From Bacillus spongiae (GTDB taxonomy: Bacteria > Bacillota > Bacilli > Bacillales > Bacillaceae_K), in assembly GCF_037120725.1 (NCBI RefSeq), contig NZ_JBBAXC010000001.1, positions 248,001 through 312,000 on the forward strand: DNA of 64,000 nt. The letters run 5' to 3'. A program made the position numbers and the translations under genes. Below are positions 38,901-50,522 of this stretch, piece after piece (within the stretch, counting starts at the first letter, position 1; every line of letters starts with the position of its first letter). The notes under the pieces were generated by a model. The model was not told the DNA's origin, made no database searches, and saw only the letters and a program-made list of their open reading frames with translations.

Positions 38901-41159
38901 ATGGTAAAGCGCAGCAGGATTGTGGCATTTTTCTTACTACTTCTATTAATTGGAACAGCAATAGGAACCACAACCGACAATATTGTGAAAGATATTAAGC
39001 TTGGATTAGATTTACAAGGTGGTTTTGAGGTTCTCTATGAAATTCAATCATTAGAAGGAGAAGAAGAAGAAATAACCGATCAAGTTGTTTCAGATACCGC
39101 GGAAGCGTTGGATAAGCGGATTAATGTCATTGGTGTGAGCGAACCGAATATTCAAATTGAAACAGGGAATCGGATTCGGGTTCAGCTTGCAGGTGTAGAG
39201 GATCAATCAGAAGCACGCGAACTACTTTCAACTCAAGCGAACTTAACGTTCCGCGATAAGAATGATGAGGTTCGTTTGGATGGGTCCGACCTTAAAGCAG
39301 GCGGAGCTAAGCAAGTATTTGATGACTATGGAAACCCAATTGTTTCGCTTGAACTAAAGGATCGCGAGAAATTTTATAATTTAACAAAAGAACTAGCACC
39401 AAATGATGAACCATTGGTGATATGGCTTGACTTTGAAGAAGGGGACTCTTATGAAGAGGAAAGAACAAAGGAAAATCCTAAATTCATTAGTGCCCCACGA
39501 GTACAAAACCCAATCAATTCAGATGAAGCTACAATTGAAGGCTCATTTACGTTGGAAGAAGCACAGAATTTAAAAGGCTTGTTAAATGCGGGAGCACTTC
39601 CAGTAAAACTTGAGGAAATATATTCAACATCTGTTGGGGCAAAATTCGGTGAGCAGGCAATGGAGAAAACAATCTTTGGTGGAATAGTTGGGATTGCTAT
39701 CGTATTTTTATTTATGATTGTTTTCTATCGTTTTCCTGGTGTCATTGCAACGATTACTTTAACACTTTATATTTTCCTTATTTTATTAATTTTTGATTGG
39801 ATGAATGCAGTATTAACGCTACCTGGAATTGCCGCCCTTATATTAGGTGTCGGGATGGCAGTCGATGCAAATATCATTACGTATGAAAGAATTAAAGAAG
39901 AAATTAAAGTAGGAAGACCGATCAAAGCTGCTTTCAAAGCTGGAAATAAAAACTCATTTATGACCATTTTAGACGCAAATATTACAACGATTTTAGCTGG
40001 AACTGTACTATTTATTTTTGGGACAAGTTCAGTTAAAGGGTTTGCGACAATGTTAATTGTTAGTATTTTAACTAGCTTTTTAACAGCTGTTTGGGGTTCT
40101 CGACTATTGCTTGGTTTATGGGTCAACAGCTCTTATTTAAAAGATAAGCCAGGTTGGTTCGGAGTGAAAAAAGAAGACATTCATAAATTATCTGAAAATG
40201 TGGATACACTTGATTTAAAAACTCGCTTCGATAAATTTGATTTTGCAGCAAAGCGCAAATTATTCTTCGGTATTTCTGGTACTTTGATCACTATTGGGTT
40301 AGTGGTATTAGCCATTTTCCGTTTGAACTTAGGGATCGACTTCACTGAAGGAACACGCATGGAGATTTTGGCAGAAGGCTCCTTAACGGAAGAGAAGATT
40401 GCATCAGAATTAGAGGAAGTGGGAATTACATCTGATAATATTGTTATTTCAGGGAATAACGATGAGGTTGGAGTTGTACGATATGCATCAGAACTTTCTC
40501 AAGAAAAGATTGCGAGCTTAAAACAGCATTTCAATGAGGTGTACGGCGCTGAACCAAGTGTTAGTACTGTTTCTCCGGTTGTTGGAAAAGAGCTAGCGGC
40601 TAATGCGGTTAAAGCGTTAGCAATAGCATCTATTGGGATTATTTTGTACGTAACCATTCGATTTGAGATGTATATGGCAGTTGCCGCTATTACGGCACTT
40701 CTCCATGACGCCTTTTTCATCCTAGCCTTTTTCAGCTTAACTCGCCTTGAAATTGATATAACCTTTATTGCTGCTGTCTTAACCATCATTGGATATTCAA
40801 TCAACGACACGATCGTTACGTTTGATCGACTACGTGAAAATGCTCGAAAGAAAAAGCGTTTAAAAACAGCTGAAGACATAGCGGAAGTTGTCAATACGAG
40901 CTTGCGTCAAACGCTAACGAGGTCGATTTCAACGGTTATCACGGTTATCTTTACTGTTGTAGCTTTGATGATCTTTGGTAGTACGTCTATCAATAACTTT
41001 ACGATTGCCTTGTTAGTCGGACTAATATCGGGTACGTATTCTTCTATCTTTATTGCCGCTCAATTCTGGCTCATTTTGAAAAATAGAGAATTGAAGAAAA
41101 AGGGAACAATCGTGACCTATAAAGAGAAAAAAGTTTGGAAGGACGAACCACAAGTATAA
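38901..41159 (+). CDS. secDF: fused protein translocase subunit SecDF
   Basis: 752 residues. The SecD half has a first helix, DIKLGLDLQGGFEVLYEI (about 31-48), a periplasmic P1-like domain and five more helices starting near 250 (GIVGIAIVFLFMIVFYRFPG), with GVGMAVDANIITYERIKEE (about 315-333). The SecF half begins near 440 (FDFAAKRKLFFGISG) and has NLGIDFTEGTRMEI and GYSINDTIVTFDRLREN (about 632-648), holding the proton-path acidic residues. The fusion is usual for Bacillus. It pulls translocating proteins outward using the proton or sodium gradient. Confidence 0.97.
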   Translation: MVKRSRIVAFFLLLLLIGTAIGTTTDNIVKDIKLGLDLQGGFEVLYEIQSLEGEEEEITDQVVSDTAEALDKRINVIGVSEPNIQIETGNRIRVQLAGVEDQSEARELLSTQANLTFRDKNDEVRLDGSDLKAGGAKQVFDDYGNPIVSLELKDREKFYNLTKELAPNDEPLVIWLDFEEGDSYEEERTKENPKFISAPRVQNPINSDEATIEGSFTLEEAQNLKGLLNAGALPVKLEEIYSTSVGAKFGEQAMEKTIFGGIVGIAIVFLFMIVFYRFPGVIATITLTLYIFLILLIFDWMNAVLTLPGIAALILGVGMAVDANIITYERIKEEIKVGRPIKAAFKAGNKNSFMTILDANITTILAGTVLFIFGTSSVKGFATMLIVSILTSFLTAVWGSRLLLGLWVNSSYLKDKPGWFGVKKEDIHKLSENVDTLDLKTRFDKFDFAAKRKLFFGISGTLITIGLVVLAIFRLNLGIDFTEGTRMEILAEGSLTEEKIASELEEVGITSDNIVISGNNDEVGVVRYASELSQEKIASLKQHFNEVYGAEPSVSTVSPVVGKELAANAVKALAIASIGIILYVTIRFEMYMAVAAITALLHDAFFILAFFSLTRLEIDITFIAAVLTIIGYSINDTIVTFDRLRENARKKKRLKTAEDIAEVVNTSLRQTLTRSISTVITVIFTVVALMIFGSTSINNFTIALLVGLISGTYSSIFIAAQFWLILKNRELKKKGTIVTYKEKKVWKDEPQV

Positions 41160-41401
41160 AGTAGCAGATTGAATTCGAAAGAGCAGCAGTCACTTTAAAA
41201 TCACTGGAGAAATAGTCCTTACAAATGGTTTTAGAATTGTTTCTATTGAAACCCGCGGGCTTTTGGTAAAAATCGAATGAAGGAGACAATAAACACCTTC
41301 GGTTTTATCATTCTTTAATGAGAAGAGGAACTGTTAATCTATGCTTTTTTCCTTCTGCTGAGCTTGAAGACTGACTTTTTTACACCATCGTCTTGTATAG
41401 G
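41160..41401. other. intergenic stretch after secDF
   Basis: About 240 bp (360 bp including the terminator and start region of the next gene). It has no coherent reading frame and only minor hairpins. I see nothing else in it. Confidence 0.5.
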
Positions 41402-41430
41402 AAAGGCCGCTCGATATGCGGTCTTTTTTA
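41402..41430 (+). terminator. terminator upstream of the cation transporter
   Basis: AAGGCCGC (41403-41410) pairs with GCGGTCTT (41418-41425), followed by TTTTTA. It lies 240 bp after secDF and may end that transcript or a short RNA. Confidence 0.75.
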
Positions 41431-41520
41431 TATTTCATGTAGTTTTTTCTTTGTTATAGGTTACAATAAAGTGAATCTATCGATGGAACTATACATAAGA
41501 ATCGATAAGGGGGGAGAGGC

Positions 41521-42417
41521 TTGACTGAAGACCGTTTTAGAAAGGCTGAATTTGCAGCGTTAATAGGTATTATTGGAAATATCATTTTAGCGATAATAAA
41601 ATGGGTTGCCGGAATAGCCGGGAATAGCCGTGCTCTAGTGGCAGATGCTGTACATTCCGCTTCAGATGTAGCAGGGTCACTTGCCGTATACATAGGATTG
41701 CGAGCTGCAAAGCAACCGCCAGACAGGGATCACCCATATGGTCATGGGAAAGCGGAGTCTATCGCTGCCATTATCGTTGCAGTTTTATTGTTTTTAGTAG
41801 GAATTGAAATAGGCAGAGCTTCTATTGAATCATTTTTCGACCCTATTGATCCACCAACCATTGTGGCGATTTATGCGGTTATATTTTCGATTATCGTTAA
41901 AGAAGCTATGTTTCAATATAAGTATCGTCTAGGAAAAAAAATAAATAGTGATGCTTTGATTGTTAATGCATATGAACATCGATCAGATGTTTTTTCATCT
42001 ATTGCAGCGCTCATAGGGATTGTCGCCTCTATTTTAGGGGGAAGGTTAGAAATTGATTGGTTAATTTATGCAGATCCAGTTGCAGGATTATTTGTCGCTC
42101 TACTAGTTTTACGAATGGCTTGGCATTTAGGAAGTGAATCTATTCATAATACATTGGACCACGTATTACATGATGAGGATACGGTTGAATTGAAAGAGAT
42201 TGTGTTGGCAATCCCTGAGGTAAAGGCACTAGGAGAGTTACATGCTAGAGAGCATGGGTACTATGTTATTATTGATATTAAAATAAGCGTTGATCCCCAC
42301 ATAACTGTAGAAGAAGGACATAAAGTAGGCAAGAAGGTTAAGAATGCACTCTTAGCTAAGGCGAATGTTAAAGATGTCTTTGTACATATTAATCCATATA
42401 ACTCCAATGATTCTTAA
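41521..42417 (+). CDS. cation diffusion facilitator family transporter
   Basis: 298 residues with six membrane helices and a C-terminal cytoplasmic domain (about 210-298). The metal-site motifs are DAVHSASDVAGS (about 41-52) in helix 2 and HRSDVFSSIAAL (about 154-165) in helix 5, in the D-x-x-x-D or H-x-x-x-D pattern; DHPYGHGKAES marks the loop after helix 2. CDF proteins export Zn, Mn, Fe or Co in exchange for protons. The metal cannot be fixed from sequence. It starts at TTG 41521 after GGGGGGAGAGG. Confidence 0.92.
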   Translation: MTEDRFRKAEFAALIGIIGNIILAIIKWVAGIAGNSRALVADAVHSASDVAGSLAVYIGLRAAKQPPDRDHPYGHGKAESIAAIIVAVLLFLVGIEIGRASIESFFDPIDPPTIVAIYAVIFSIIVKEAMFQYKYRLGKKINSDALIVNAYEHRSDVFSSIAALIGIVASILGGRLEIDWLIYADPVAGLFVALLVLRMAWHLGSESIHNTLDHVLHDEDTVELKEIVLAIPEVKALGELHAREHGYYVIIDIKISVDPHITVEEGHKVGKKVKNALLAKANVKDVFVHINPYNSNDS

Positions 42418-42444
42418 TTTCGTTCTTGAAAGGAAGTGAGGATT

Positions 42445-42753
42445 TTGAAGTTCCAATGGACATTATTATTTAGTTTTGTATTCGCTATAATTGTTGCCGT
42501 ATTTGCTGTAATTAATGTCGAGCATGTTTCTGTGAATTATTTACTTGGCAGCTCAGAATGGCCACTCATTCTTGTTATTCTAGGCTCTGCTTTATTAGGA
42601 GGGCTTATCGTTGGAGCGGGAGGGATGGTGAAAGTCTTTAACCTCCAACGACAGACGAAGCTGTTAATCCGTGAGAACGAACAATTGCGTGTGGACCTTT
42701 TTAAAGGTCCTCAGGGAGAAGATCTAAAAAAAGATGAACGCAGTGATAAATGA
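42445..42753 (+). CDS. yrvD: LapA-domain membrane protein YrvD
   Basis: 102 residues. Two membrane helices (LLFSFVFAIIVAVFAVINV, about 6-24, and LILVILGSALLGGLIVGAGG, about 41-60) and a C-terminal coiled coil (FNLQRQTKLLIRENEQLRVD). It belongs to the LapA/YrvD family, of unknown function. TTG 42445 is well spaced from AAAGGAAG; GTG 42436 is the alternative. It precedes recJ, as in B. subtilis. Confidence 0.82.
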   Translation: MKFQWTLLFSFVFAIIVAVFAVINVEHVSVNYLLGSSEWPLILVILGSALLGGLIVGAGGMVKVFNLQRQTKLLIRENEQLRVDLFKGPQGEDLKKDERSDK

Positions 42754-42906
42754 CCTTCTGTATCATTGTCTAATTTTTACCACAAAGCCTCTGCTTCGTG
42801 GTATTTTTATTGGAAACTCAGTATAGGGTGTTGCCCTTTTGGCCATATCTTACATTGAAAGCTATTTTTTTGTTTTGTATAATAAGAAGGTCAAAGGGGT
42901 GAACGA

Positions 42907-45273
42907 ATGTTACATTCTAAAAACCGTTGGGTTGTTCAAAAGGTTAACAATGAAATTATAGACAAGCTCGAAAATGAATTAAATATTCCTTCTATTGTTT
43001 CACAATTATTATATAACCGTGGCATAACAACTGTTGATGAGGCACGGTCTTTTTTATGGAGCGACCATGATAATATTCATGATCCATTTTTACTAAAAGA
43101 TATGGATAAAGCAGTTGAAAGAATTCATCAAGCCATTTCACAAAAGGAAAAAATACTTATCTTTGGGGACTATGACGCAGATGGAGTAAGTTCCACTTCT
43201 GTTATGATGATTACGCTACAGGATCTAGGTGCACATGTTGACTTTTATATTCCTAATCGTTTTTCAGAAGGTTATGGACCGAATGAAGGTGCTTTTCGTT
43301 ATGCTGCTGCAGAAGGTTATTCATTAATTATCACCGTTGATACTGGAATAGCAGCAATAAAGGAAGCAGAGATTGCTGAAGAGCTTGGATTAGATTTAAT
43401 CATTACCGACCACCATGAACCGGGTCCAAAATTACCGAAGGCGATGGCCATTTTGCATCCGAAAAGGGAAGATTCGACCTACCCCTTCACTGATTTAGCA
43501 GGCGTAGGAGTAGCGTTTAAATTGTCTCATGCTTTATATGGTCAGTTTCCAGATCACCTAGTAGAAATTGTCGCAATTGGAACGATTGCTGACCTTGTAC
43601 CACTATTGGGAGAGAATAGAATATTGGTTAAACAAGGGTTAGCGAAGCTTAGGCAATCAAAACGCCCAGGAATCAAGGCCCTATGCCAAGTCGCTGGGAC
43701 GACATTAGGGGAAATAACAGAGGAAACGATTGGATTTATGATTGGTCCAAGAATAAATGCTGTGGGGCGTTTAGGAGACGCAGATCCAGCTGTAGACTTA
43801 TTATTGGCTGAAGAGATGGATGCAGCACTAGCCATAGCTCAAGAAATTGACAATAAGAACAAGGAAAGGCAAGCGATCGTTGCAGAGATGACAAAGGAAG
43901 CAGAAGAGATCGTTAACAAGCAATTTTCACTCGAAGATCAAAAGGTATTAGTGATTGGAAAGGAAGGATGGAATCCTGGTGTAGTTGGAATTGTTGCTTC
44001 TAGACTTGTTGAAAAATATTATCGACCTACGATTGTATTAAGCTTCGATTCAGAAAAAGGACAGGCAAAGGGTTCTGCTCGTAGTATAGTTGGTTTTGAT
44101 TTATTTCATAATTTATCTAAAATGCGAGAGCTACTTCCTCATTTCGGAGGCCATCCGATGGCAGCGGGGATGACATTGTCATTAAAGGATGTAGATGAAT
44201 TACGAAATCGTTTAAATGAGCAAGCTAAACAACTCCTTTCAGAAGAAGACTACACTCCTATTAAAGAACTTGATGTTGAAGTTAAAGTAGAAGACGTCTC
44301 ATTGGAGAGCATTCAGCAAGTGGAATTGCTTTCTCCATTTGGTGTGGCAAATCCAAAGCCAACCGTTCTTATTCGAAATGCTTCTGTCGGTAATTTACGA
44401 AAAATAGGAGGAAATAAGGATCATTTAAAGTTGAATCTACTCCAGAATGAAAAAAACTTAGATGGGATTGGTTTTCATATTGGAGCGCTTGCTGATCATA
44501 TCTCCCCAGCTTCAACCGTGTCAGCTATTGGACAATTATCAATCAATGAATGGAATAATACGCGTAAACCACAAATTTTTCTGCAAGATATTAAGGTAGA
44601 AGAGTGGCAGCTTTTTGATATGAGGGGAATCAAGCTCCAAAAATGGATTGATATTGTTCCGAAAAAGAACACACTATATATATACTTTGATCGGAAAAAT
44701 ATGAACCGACAGGAATTCTCCCTCTTAATAGAGGAGTCTATTTTGATTTCTTCGCTAGAAGAAGCGGAAAAACTCTCTGTAGAAGGAAAAAATATCGTCA
44801 TTTTAGATATGCCTGTAAAGAAAGAATATTTACAAGTTCTCTTACGAACTGGAAAACTTGAACGATTGTATTGTTATTTCTATCAAGAAGGTAGTCATTA
44901 TTTTAGTACAATGCCTACAAGAGACCATTTCAAATGGTATTATGCATTTCTTACAAAACGGGGTACATTTGACCTAAATCGATACGGTGACGAGTTGGCA
45001 AAACACCGTGGTTGGACAAAAGAAACAATAGAATTTATGTCACAGGTGTTTTTTGAATTAAATTTTGTTACAATAAACAATGGATTAATTTCCTTAAATC
45101 CTGTTTCAGTGAAAAAAGATTTAAAAGAGTCTAAGTTATATTCACAAAAGCAGGCATATTTCCAGCTTGAAAATGAATTATTGTATTCTACGTATCAAGA
45201 TTTAAAGAAATGGTTTGATGCGTTAGTACATTTGTCGGTAAAACATGAGGAGGAAATGGAATTATGGATTTAA
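42907..45273 (+). CDS. recJ: single-strand-specific exonuclease RecJ
   Basis: 788 residues. DHH-family motifs: [13 protein letters not shown] (about 80-92), TVDTGIAA (about 146-153), ITDHHEPG (about 167-174) and [11 protein letters not shown] (about 197-207). The DHHA1 domain has [11 protein letters not shown] and [12 protein letters not shown] (about 415-426). An OB fold and the Firmicute-specific C-terminal extension follow. It degrades single-stranded DNA 5' to 3' in repair. ATG 42907 follows AAAGGGGTG. Its last codons overlap apt by 10 bp. Confidence 0.96.
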   Translation: MLHSKNRWVVQKVNNEIIDKLENELNIPSIVSQLLYNRGITTVDEARSFLWSDHDNIHDPFLLKDMDKAVERIHQAISQKEKILIFGDYDADGVSSTSVMMITLQDLGAHVDFYIPNRFSEGYGPNEGAFRYAAAEGYSLIITVDTGIAAIKEAEIAEELGLDLIITDHHEPGPKLPKAMAILHPKREDSTYPFTDLAGVGVAFKLSHALYGQFPDHLVEIVAIGTIADLVPLLGENRILVKQGLAKLRQSKRPGIKALCQVAGTTLGEITEETIGFMIGPRINAVGRLGDADPAVDLLLAEEMDAALAIAQEIDNKNKERQAIVAEMTKEAEEIVNKQFSLEDQKVLVIGKEGWNPGVVGIVASRLVEKYYRPTIVLSFDSEKGQAKGSARSIVGFDLFHNLSKMRELLPHFGGHPMAAGMTLSLKDVDELRNRLNEQAKQLLSEEDYTPIKELDVEVKVEDVSLESIQQVELLSPFGVANPKPTVLIRNASVGNLRKIGGNKDHLKLNLLQNEKNLDGIGFHIGALADHISPASTVSAIGQLSINEWNNTRKPQIFLQDIKVEEWQLFDMRGIKLQKWIDIVPKKNTLYIYFDRKNMNRQEFSLLIEESILISSLEEAEKLSVEGKNIVILDMPVKKEYLQVLLRTGKLERLYCYFYQEGSHYFSTMPTRDHFKWYYAFLTKRGTFDLNRYGDELAKHRGWTKETIEFMSQVFFELNFVTINNGLISLNPVSVKKDLKESKLYSQKQAYFQLENELLYSTYQDLKKWFDALVHLSVKHEEEMELWI

Positions 45274-45776
45274 AGCAATTTGTGACAATCGTAGAGGATT
45301 GGCCAAAACCAGGAATTAAATTTAAAGATATTACGACGTTAATGGATAACGGTGAAGCTTATAAATATGCTACAGACCAAATCGTTGAATATGCTAAAGA
45401 AAAAGAGATTGATCTAGTTGTAGGCCCTGAGGCTCGTGGATTTATTATTGGATGCCCAGTTGCATACTCATTAGGTGTAGGCTTTGCTCCTGTTCGTAAA
45501 GAAGGAAAGCTACCTCGTGAAACAATTAAGGTTCAGTATGGTCTAGAATATGGTAAGGATGTTCTAACTATTCATAAAGATGCGATTAAGCCAGGACAAC
45601 GTGTATTAATTACGGATGATCTATTAGCAACTGGCGGGACGATTGAAGCAACCATTAAGCTTGTTGAAGAGTTAGGTGGGGTTGTTGCAGGAATTGCCTT
45701 CCTCATTGAACTTTCTTATCTTGACGGCCGTGACAAGCTTGACGGATATGATATGCTTACATTGATGGAATACTAA
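45264..45776 (+). CDS. apt: adenine phosphoribosyltransferase
   Basis: 170 residues. The PRPP-binding motif [13 protein letters not shown] (about 114-126), with its acidic pair, is intact, and [11 protein letters not shown] is at about 16-26. It makes AMP from adenine and PRPP. It overlaps the end of recJ and is followed by a terminator. Next comes relA; coupling of apt and relA is common in Firmicutes. Confidence 0.97.
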   Translation: MDLKQFVTIVEDWPKPGIKFKDITTLMDNGEAYKYATDQIVEYAKEKEIDLVVGPEARGFIIGCPVAYSLGVGFAPVRKEGKLPRETIKVQYGLEYGKDVLTIHKDAIKPGQRVLITDDLLATGGTIEATIKLVEELGGVVAGIAFLIELSYLDGRDKLDGYDMLTLMEY

Positions 45777-45795
45777 GCTTCAAAACAAGACATTT

Positions 45796-45828
45796 AGAAG
45801 AGCGCTCATTGTAGTGCTCTTTTCTTAT
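45796..45828 (+). terminator. terminator after apt
   Basis: AAGAGCGCT pairs with AGTGCTCTT (one G-T) around CATTGT, followed by TTCTTATTGTTTTTT. Confidence 0.82.
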
Positions 45829-46039
45829 TGTTTTTTTCTATGTATAATTTAAAGAAAGACAATGTTTGATTATTGTGAAGGGTAACATAGACCTATTCTT
45901 GTTCATCGTAGGTGGGTGAAAAATCGACAATATTTACGAAAATTCGGGAATTGTATCCAATCTCTTTACAGATGACATTTTTTTTTCGATAATAGTAACA
46001 ATTACAAAATATTAATTTATGATAAAGGTGAGTATACTT

Positions 46040-48226
46040 ATGGCGAAAGACCAGGTCCTAACCGCCGAGCAAGTGGTTGAGCGGACAAGGAAATATTTAA
46101 ACGATGAAGACGTTGCGCTTGTTCAAAAAGCATGTGAATATGCTCACGATGCTCATAAAGAACAATTTCGAAAATCAGGAGAACCGTACATCATCCACCC
46201 GGTACAGGTGGCTGGTATTTTAGCGGATCTTGAGATGGATCCTGCCACAGTGGCGGCTGGGTTTCTTCACGATGTTGTAGAAGATACACCGATTACATTT
46301 TCTGAAATCAAAGAAGCTTTCAATGAAGAAGTTGCCATGCTTGTAGACGGTGTCACTAAGCTTGGAAAAATTAAATATAAATCTCATGAAGAACAGCAAG
46401 CGGAAAATCATCGAAAAATGTTTGTGGCGATGGCACAAGACCTTCGTGTCATTTTAATAAAACTTGCTGACCGTCTCCATAATATGAGAACGTTAAAGCA
46501 TCTACCAGTGGAGAAACAGCGAAGAATTGCAAATGAAACATTAGAAATATTTGCTCCTCTTGCTCACAGACTTGGTATTTCAAAGATTAAGTGGGAGCTT
46601 GAAGATATTGCTCTTCGTTATTTAAACCCTCAGCAGTATTACCGTATCGTGAATCTTATGAAAAAGAAACGAGCAGAGCGTGAGCAGTATTTAGAAGAAG
46701 TACTAGATGATATGAGAGATCGGATGAAGGAAGTTCATATCGACTCTGAAATCTCAGGGCGACCGAAACATATTTATAGTATATATCGAAAGATGGCTTT
46801 ACAAAATAAGCAATTTAATGAAATATATGATTTGTTAGCTGTTCGGATTATTGTCAACAGTATAAAAGATTGTTACGCGGTCCTTGGTATTATTCATACT
46901 TGCTGGAAGCCGATGCCTGGAAGATTCAAAGATTATATTGCAATGCCTAAACCGAATATGTACCAATCTCTTCACACTACTGTGATAGGCCCAAAAGGAG
47001 ATCCACTAGAAGTCCAAATTCGAACAAATGAAATGCACCAAATTGCCGAATATGGGGTCGCGGCTCACTGGGCGTACAAAGAAGGAATTTCAATTAATGA
47101 GAATATGCCATTTGATAAAAAACTGTCATGGTTTAGAGAAATATTAGAATTTCAAAACGAATCTGCTAATGCAGAAGAATTTATGGAATCTTTAAAGATT
47201 GACTTATTCTCAGATATGGTCTTTGTCTTTACACCAAAAGGGGATGTTATTGAATTACCGTCGGGCTCCGTCCCAATTGATTTTTCCTATCGAATTCACT
47301 CTGAAATTGGGAATAAAACGATAGGGGCGAAAGTTAATGGGAAAATGGTAACCCTTGATTGTAAACTAAAAACAGGGGATATTGTTGAAATCCTAACTTC
47401 AAAGCATTCATACGGACCGAGTCAAGATTGGTTAAAACTTGCACAAACATCGCAAGCAAAAAATAAAATTAAGCAGTTTTTTAAGAAACAAAGAAAAGAA
47501 GAAAACATTGAAAAAGGAAAAGAGCTTGTAGAAAAAGAAATACGAGCACTAGACTTTGAATTAAAAGATGTTTTAACTTCTGATAACATTCATCGAGTAG
47601 CTGAAAAATTTAATTTTTCAAATGAAGATGATATGTATGCAGCTGTTGGATACAATGGCATTACTGCTGCTCAAATTGCCAATCGCTTAACAGATAAGCT
47701 GAGAAAACAACGAGACCAAGAAGAAGCGATTGAGGAAGTAACTGAACTTAAGGGGCAGCCCCCGCGTAAGAGAGGGGAAACAGGTGTAAAGGTAAAGGGA
47801 ATAGATAATCTTCTCATAAGATTATCCCGATGCTGTAATCCCGTTCCTGGAGATGAAATTGTTGGATTTATTACGAAGGGCCGTGGGGTTTCTGTTCATA
47901 GGGAAGACTGTCCAAATATCGCTTCAGAAGAATATGAAAAACGATTAATTCCAGTTGAATGGGAAAGTGATGGAACACATCGAAAAGAATATAATGTAGA
48001 CATTGAAATTTCAGGATATGATCGTAATGGTTTATTAAATGAAGTACTTCAGGCTGTAAATGAGACGAAGACGAACATTACGGCAGTAAGTGGTCGGTCT
48101 GATCGAAATAAAGTAGCAACGATTGGAATGTCTATTTCCATTCGCAATGTCAGTCATCTTCAGCGAGTAGTGGAACGGATTAAACAGATTTCAGACATTT
48201 ATTCTGTAAGAAGGATTATGACGTAA
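46040..48226 (+). CDS. relA: bifunctional (p)ppGpp synthetase/hydrolase RelA
   Basis: 728 residues. An HD hydrolase domain ([18 protein letters not shown], then [11 protein letters not shown], about 72-82) precedes the synthetase domain ([20 protein letters not shown] and [20 protein letters not shown], about 300-319). TGS ([19 protein letters not shown], about 394-412), zinc-finger and ACT domains follow. The family in Firmicutes both makes and degrades the alarmone. ATG 46040 is chosen for AAAGGTGAG; the earlier ATG 46019 would put seven extra residues over it. Confidence 0.97.
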   Translation: MAKDQVLTAEQVVERTRKYLNDEDVALVQKACEYAHDAHKEQFRKSGEPYIIHPVQVAGILADLEMDPATVAAGFLHDVVEDTPITFSEIKEAFNEEVAMLVDGVTKLGKIKYKSHEEQQAENHRKMFVAMAQDLRVILIKLADRLHNMRTLKHLPVEKQRRIANETLEIFAPLAHRLGISKIKWELEDIALRYLNPQQYYRIVNLMKKKRAEREQYLEEVLDDMRDRMKEVHIDSEISGRPKHIYSIYRKMALQNKQFNEIYDLLAVRIIVNSIKDCYAVLGIIHTCWKPMPGRFKDYIAMPKPNMYQSLHTTVIGPKGDPLEVQIRTNEMHQIAEYGVAAHWAYKEGISINENMPFDKKLSWFREILEFQNESANAEEFMESLKIDLFSDMVFVFTPKGDVIELPSGSVPIDFSYRIHSEIGNKTIGAKVNGKMVTLDCKLKTGDIVEILTSKHSYGPSQDWLKLAQTSQAKNKIKQFFKKQRKEENIEKGKELVEKEIRALDFELKDVLTSDNIHRVAEKFNFSNEDDMYAAVGYNGITAAQIANRLTDKLRKQRDQEEAIEEVTELKGQPPRKRGETGVKVKGIDNLLIRLSRCCNPVPGDEIVGFITKGRGVSVHREDCPNIASEEYEKRLIPVEWESDGTHRKEYNVDIEISGYDRNGLLNEVLQAVNETKTNITAVSGRSDRNKVATIGMSISIRNVSHLQRVVERIKQISDIYSVRRIMT

Positions 48227-48237
48227 GGAGTTTCGAT

Positions 48238-48681
48238 ATGAAGGTAGTATTGCAACGGAGTAAAAACGCCCGAGTTACGGTCAATGAGAAGGTGGAGGGG
48301 CAAATCGACAGTGGTCTTGTCCTTCTCGTAGGAGTAACGCATGATGATACGGTGGATGATGTTAACTATTTGGCGAAGAAAATAGCTCACCTTCGCATTT
48401 TTGAAGATGAAAATGAAAAGATGAATCATTCTTTACTTGATCATGGGGGCGATATTCTTTCTGTATCTCAATTTACATTGTATGGAGATTGTCGAAAAGG
48501 CCGCAGACCGAATTTTATGAACGCAGCTAAACCCGATCAAGCTGAAGAGTTGTATAATCAATTTAATCATGCTTTAAGAGCCTACGGGCTAAAAGTAGAA
48601 ACAGGGGTATTCGGAAGTATGATGGAAGTATCACTTGTCAATGATGGTCCAGTAACGCTTATACTAGATAGTCGTGACTAA
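48238..48681 (+). CDS. dtd: D-aminoacyl-tRNA deacylase
   Basis: 147 residues. The two signature motifs [10 protein letters not shown] (about 77-86) and [11 protein letters not shown] (about 135-145), which form the active site across the dimer, are present. It removes D-amino acids, and glycine from mischarged tRNA-Ala. It follows relA by 11 bp and shares its transcript. Confidence 0.96.
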   Translation: MKVVLQRSKNARVTVNEKVEGQIDSGLVLLVGVTHDDTVDDVNYLAKKIAHLRIFEDENEKMNHSLLDHGGDILSVSQFTLYGDCRKGRRPNFMNAAKPDQAEELYNQFNHALRAYGLKVETGVFGSMMEVSLVNDGPVTLILDSRD

Positions 48682-48716
48682 ACAGGATTGCTTTTAAGCA
48701 ATCCTGTTTTATTATT
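48681..48716. terminator. bidirectional terminator between dtd and the amidase gene
   Basis: A perfect 11-bp stem, AACAGGATTGC with GCAATCCTGTT, is followed by TTATTATT. It lies between convergent genes and begins at the last base of the dtd stop. Confidence 0.88.
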
Positions 48717-50367
48717 GAAAAAACTGAACAAGTCCATTGTAGATTCCCGTAGTCGTTCTTTCTTTAAATAACGTTGAATGTACGATCCATTCTTCATGTA
48801 AATGACTTAAAAAGCCTAGTTCCAATAAAACGGAGGGTTGATTATTTTCGCGAAGGACATAATAATCCCCTTGTTGGACACCACGATTTTTTATAGCGGA
48901 TGCTTGAGTAAAATGTTCATTTATCGAAAGAGCAAGCTTTTGTTGCGGTTTATCAAAATAATAGGCAGTATGTCCGTGTATAGTCGAGTCATCAACACTG
49001 TCGAAATGAAGGGATAAAAATGCATCAGCTTCATAATAATGAGAAAGATTCACTCTAGTTTGCAAAGTGACATAAGCGTCCTCTTTCCTAGTTAAGATAG
49101 CTCTTGCACCAGCCTGTTTTAACTTATTAGAAAGGGATTCAGCTATTTTCATGGTTATGAGTTTCTCAAATGTTCCTCTTGCTCCAATGGTACCACTATC
49201 GATACCTCCATGTCCCGGGTCAATTAAGATGGTTTTACCCGCCAATATATTTTCTTTCGGAAGCTGGTTGGGCGTTGAATCTGTCATTTGAGTAGAAACC
49301 ATCCACTCTGCGACATATCCATACTCACCACCTTCGCTTAGCGCAAGCTTGTACCACTCTCCAACTTGTTGAATAATAGAGTATTCATTTCCTGCAGAAA
49401 CCTTTTGAATGATGTTATGTTCGAGGGATGGGCCTGATCGTATATTCGTTCCGTTATATAAAATTTGCGCACTTTCATGTTTTATAGAGGTTGGAAATGA
49501 AGTTGGTCGTTGTTGGTTATAAAATGCTACCTCTAAATAATCTTTTGTCACCCAACCAGTTTGATCATTATTTAGTATAATTTTTGCCCAATCATTTTGA
49601 TCTGCAACTATCTGGAGCTTTTCACCGTATGAAACAGATGAGATAACGTTTCCGCTTAATGCTGCTCTGTCTCTTATATTAAGCTGATTAATGGTGACGG
49701 TCCCATAAAGAACATGATCGGAAGGTTGGTTTCCTTGATACTCAGTGGTTACATGCTGGACGTAGGAAGAGGAAATCCAACCAGAAGCCCCCTTATAATG
49801 GATTTCCATCCACTCCTCTTGCTGATTTATGACTGTAAACATCTTTCCTTTATTTATAGTCCCAATGATTGTTCCTGTTAAGCTAGGGTTTTGGCGAATG
49901 AATAGTGTCTCAACTGAAATAACGGTTTGTCGATTGTTTATGGTACGAGGAACTTCTAAAGAGCTATTTTGAAGGGAAATCTTACTTACAAGATTTTGAC
50001 GATATAATTCACCTATACTAGCAGTACTTGTGGGGGGGATTTTGCGAATATGAATTTCATTTTCTTTTGCCAAGTCATAAGATGCTGCAGAAGAAAGAAT
50101 CGTTTCGTTAGTCCAGGCTGGCACCCACCCTTTTTGGCGGTCAGGTAATTGAATTTCCACCCAATCTTGTTTTTTAGAAAGGATGGTATAAATTTCCCCT
50201 TTATGAACAGAGGTGATGGCTTCATATGAAAGGCCTGGCCCTTTTCGCGCATTGACCTTATCTGATTGAATTGTTATCCGTTTAGGGTCTTCACTAAGAA
50301 AAAGAAGTAAAGCAATTAAGAGCAGTGTGAATACTACTAATATAATAAAGCTCGTTTTTCCTCTCAT
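48712..50367 (-). CDS. N-acetylmuramoyl-L-alanine amidase with four SH3 domains (YrvJ/LytH-like)
   Basis: 551 residues. An N-terminal membrane anchor or signal (FIILVVFTLLLIALLLFL) is followed by four bacterial SH3 repeats (about 33-85, 148-203, 220-275 and 303-360), each with an N-x-R-x-x-x-s-x-x-G pattern (VNARKGPGLSYEAI, NIRSGPSLEHNII). A C-terminal Amidase_3 domain (about 379-551) has ILIDPGHGGIDSG, EKLITMKIAE and LSLHFDS, which supply zinc ligands, and a late LLELGFLS with the catalytic glutamate. It should cut the peptide from glycan strands in the cell wall. It corresponds to B. subtilis yrvJ, with the same orientation and place. Confidence 0.92.
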   Translation of the reverse strand: MRGKTSFIILVVFTLLLIALLLFLSEDPKRITIQSDKVNARKGPGLSYEAITSVHKGEIYTILSKKQDWVEIQLPDRQKGWVPAWTNETILSSAASYDLAKENEIHIRKIPPTSTASIGELYRQNLVSKISLQNSSLEVPRTINNRQTVISVETLFIRQNPSLTGTIIGTINKGKMFTVINQQEEWMEIHYKGASGWISSSYVQHVTTEYQGNQPSDHVLYGTVTINQLNIRDRAALSGNVISSVSYGEKLQIVADQNDWAKIILNNDQTGWVTKDYLEVAFYNQQRPTSFPTSIKHESAQILYNGTNIRSGPSLEHNIIQKVSAGNEYSIIQQVGEWYKLALSEGGEYGYVAEWMVSTQMTDSTPNQLPKENILAGKTILIDPGHGGIDSGTIGARGTFEKLITMKIAESLSNKLKQAGARAILTRKEDAYVTLQTRVNLSHYYEADAFLSLHFDSVDDSTIHGHTAYYFDKPQQKLALSINEHFTQASAIKNRGVQQGDYYVLRENNQPSVLLELGFLSHLHEEWIVHSTLFKERTTTGIYNGLVQFFQ

Positions 50368-50522
50368 ATTTACACCTCACAGTTCGAATAATTAGTCGAA
50401 GTTCGAGTGGAATTTCTATATTGTATCTTTCGAGAGTGGGAGTCAAAATCCTTGTCTTTTTTATGAAAGAAAACCGAATTTGTTGGGAATGATAGTGCTA
50501 AGTGAAGTGAAAGGGTGAGAAC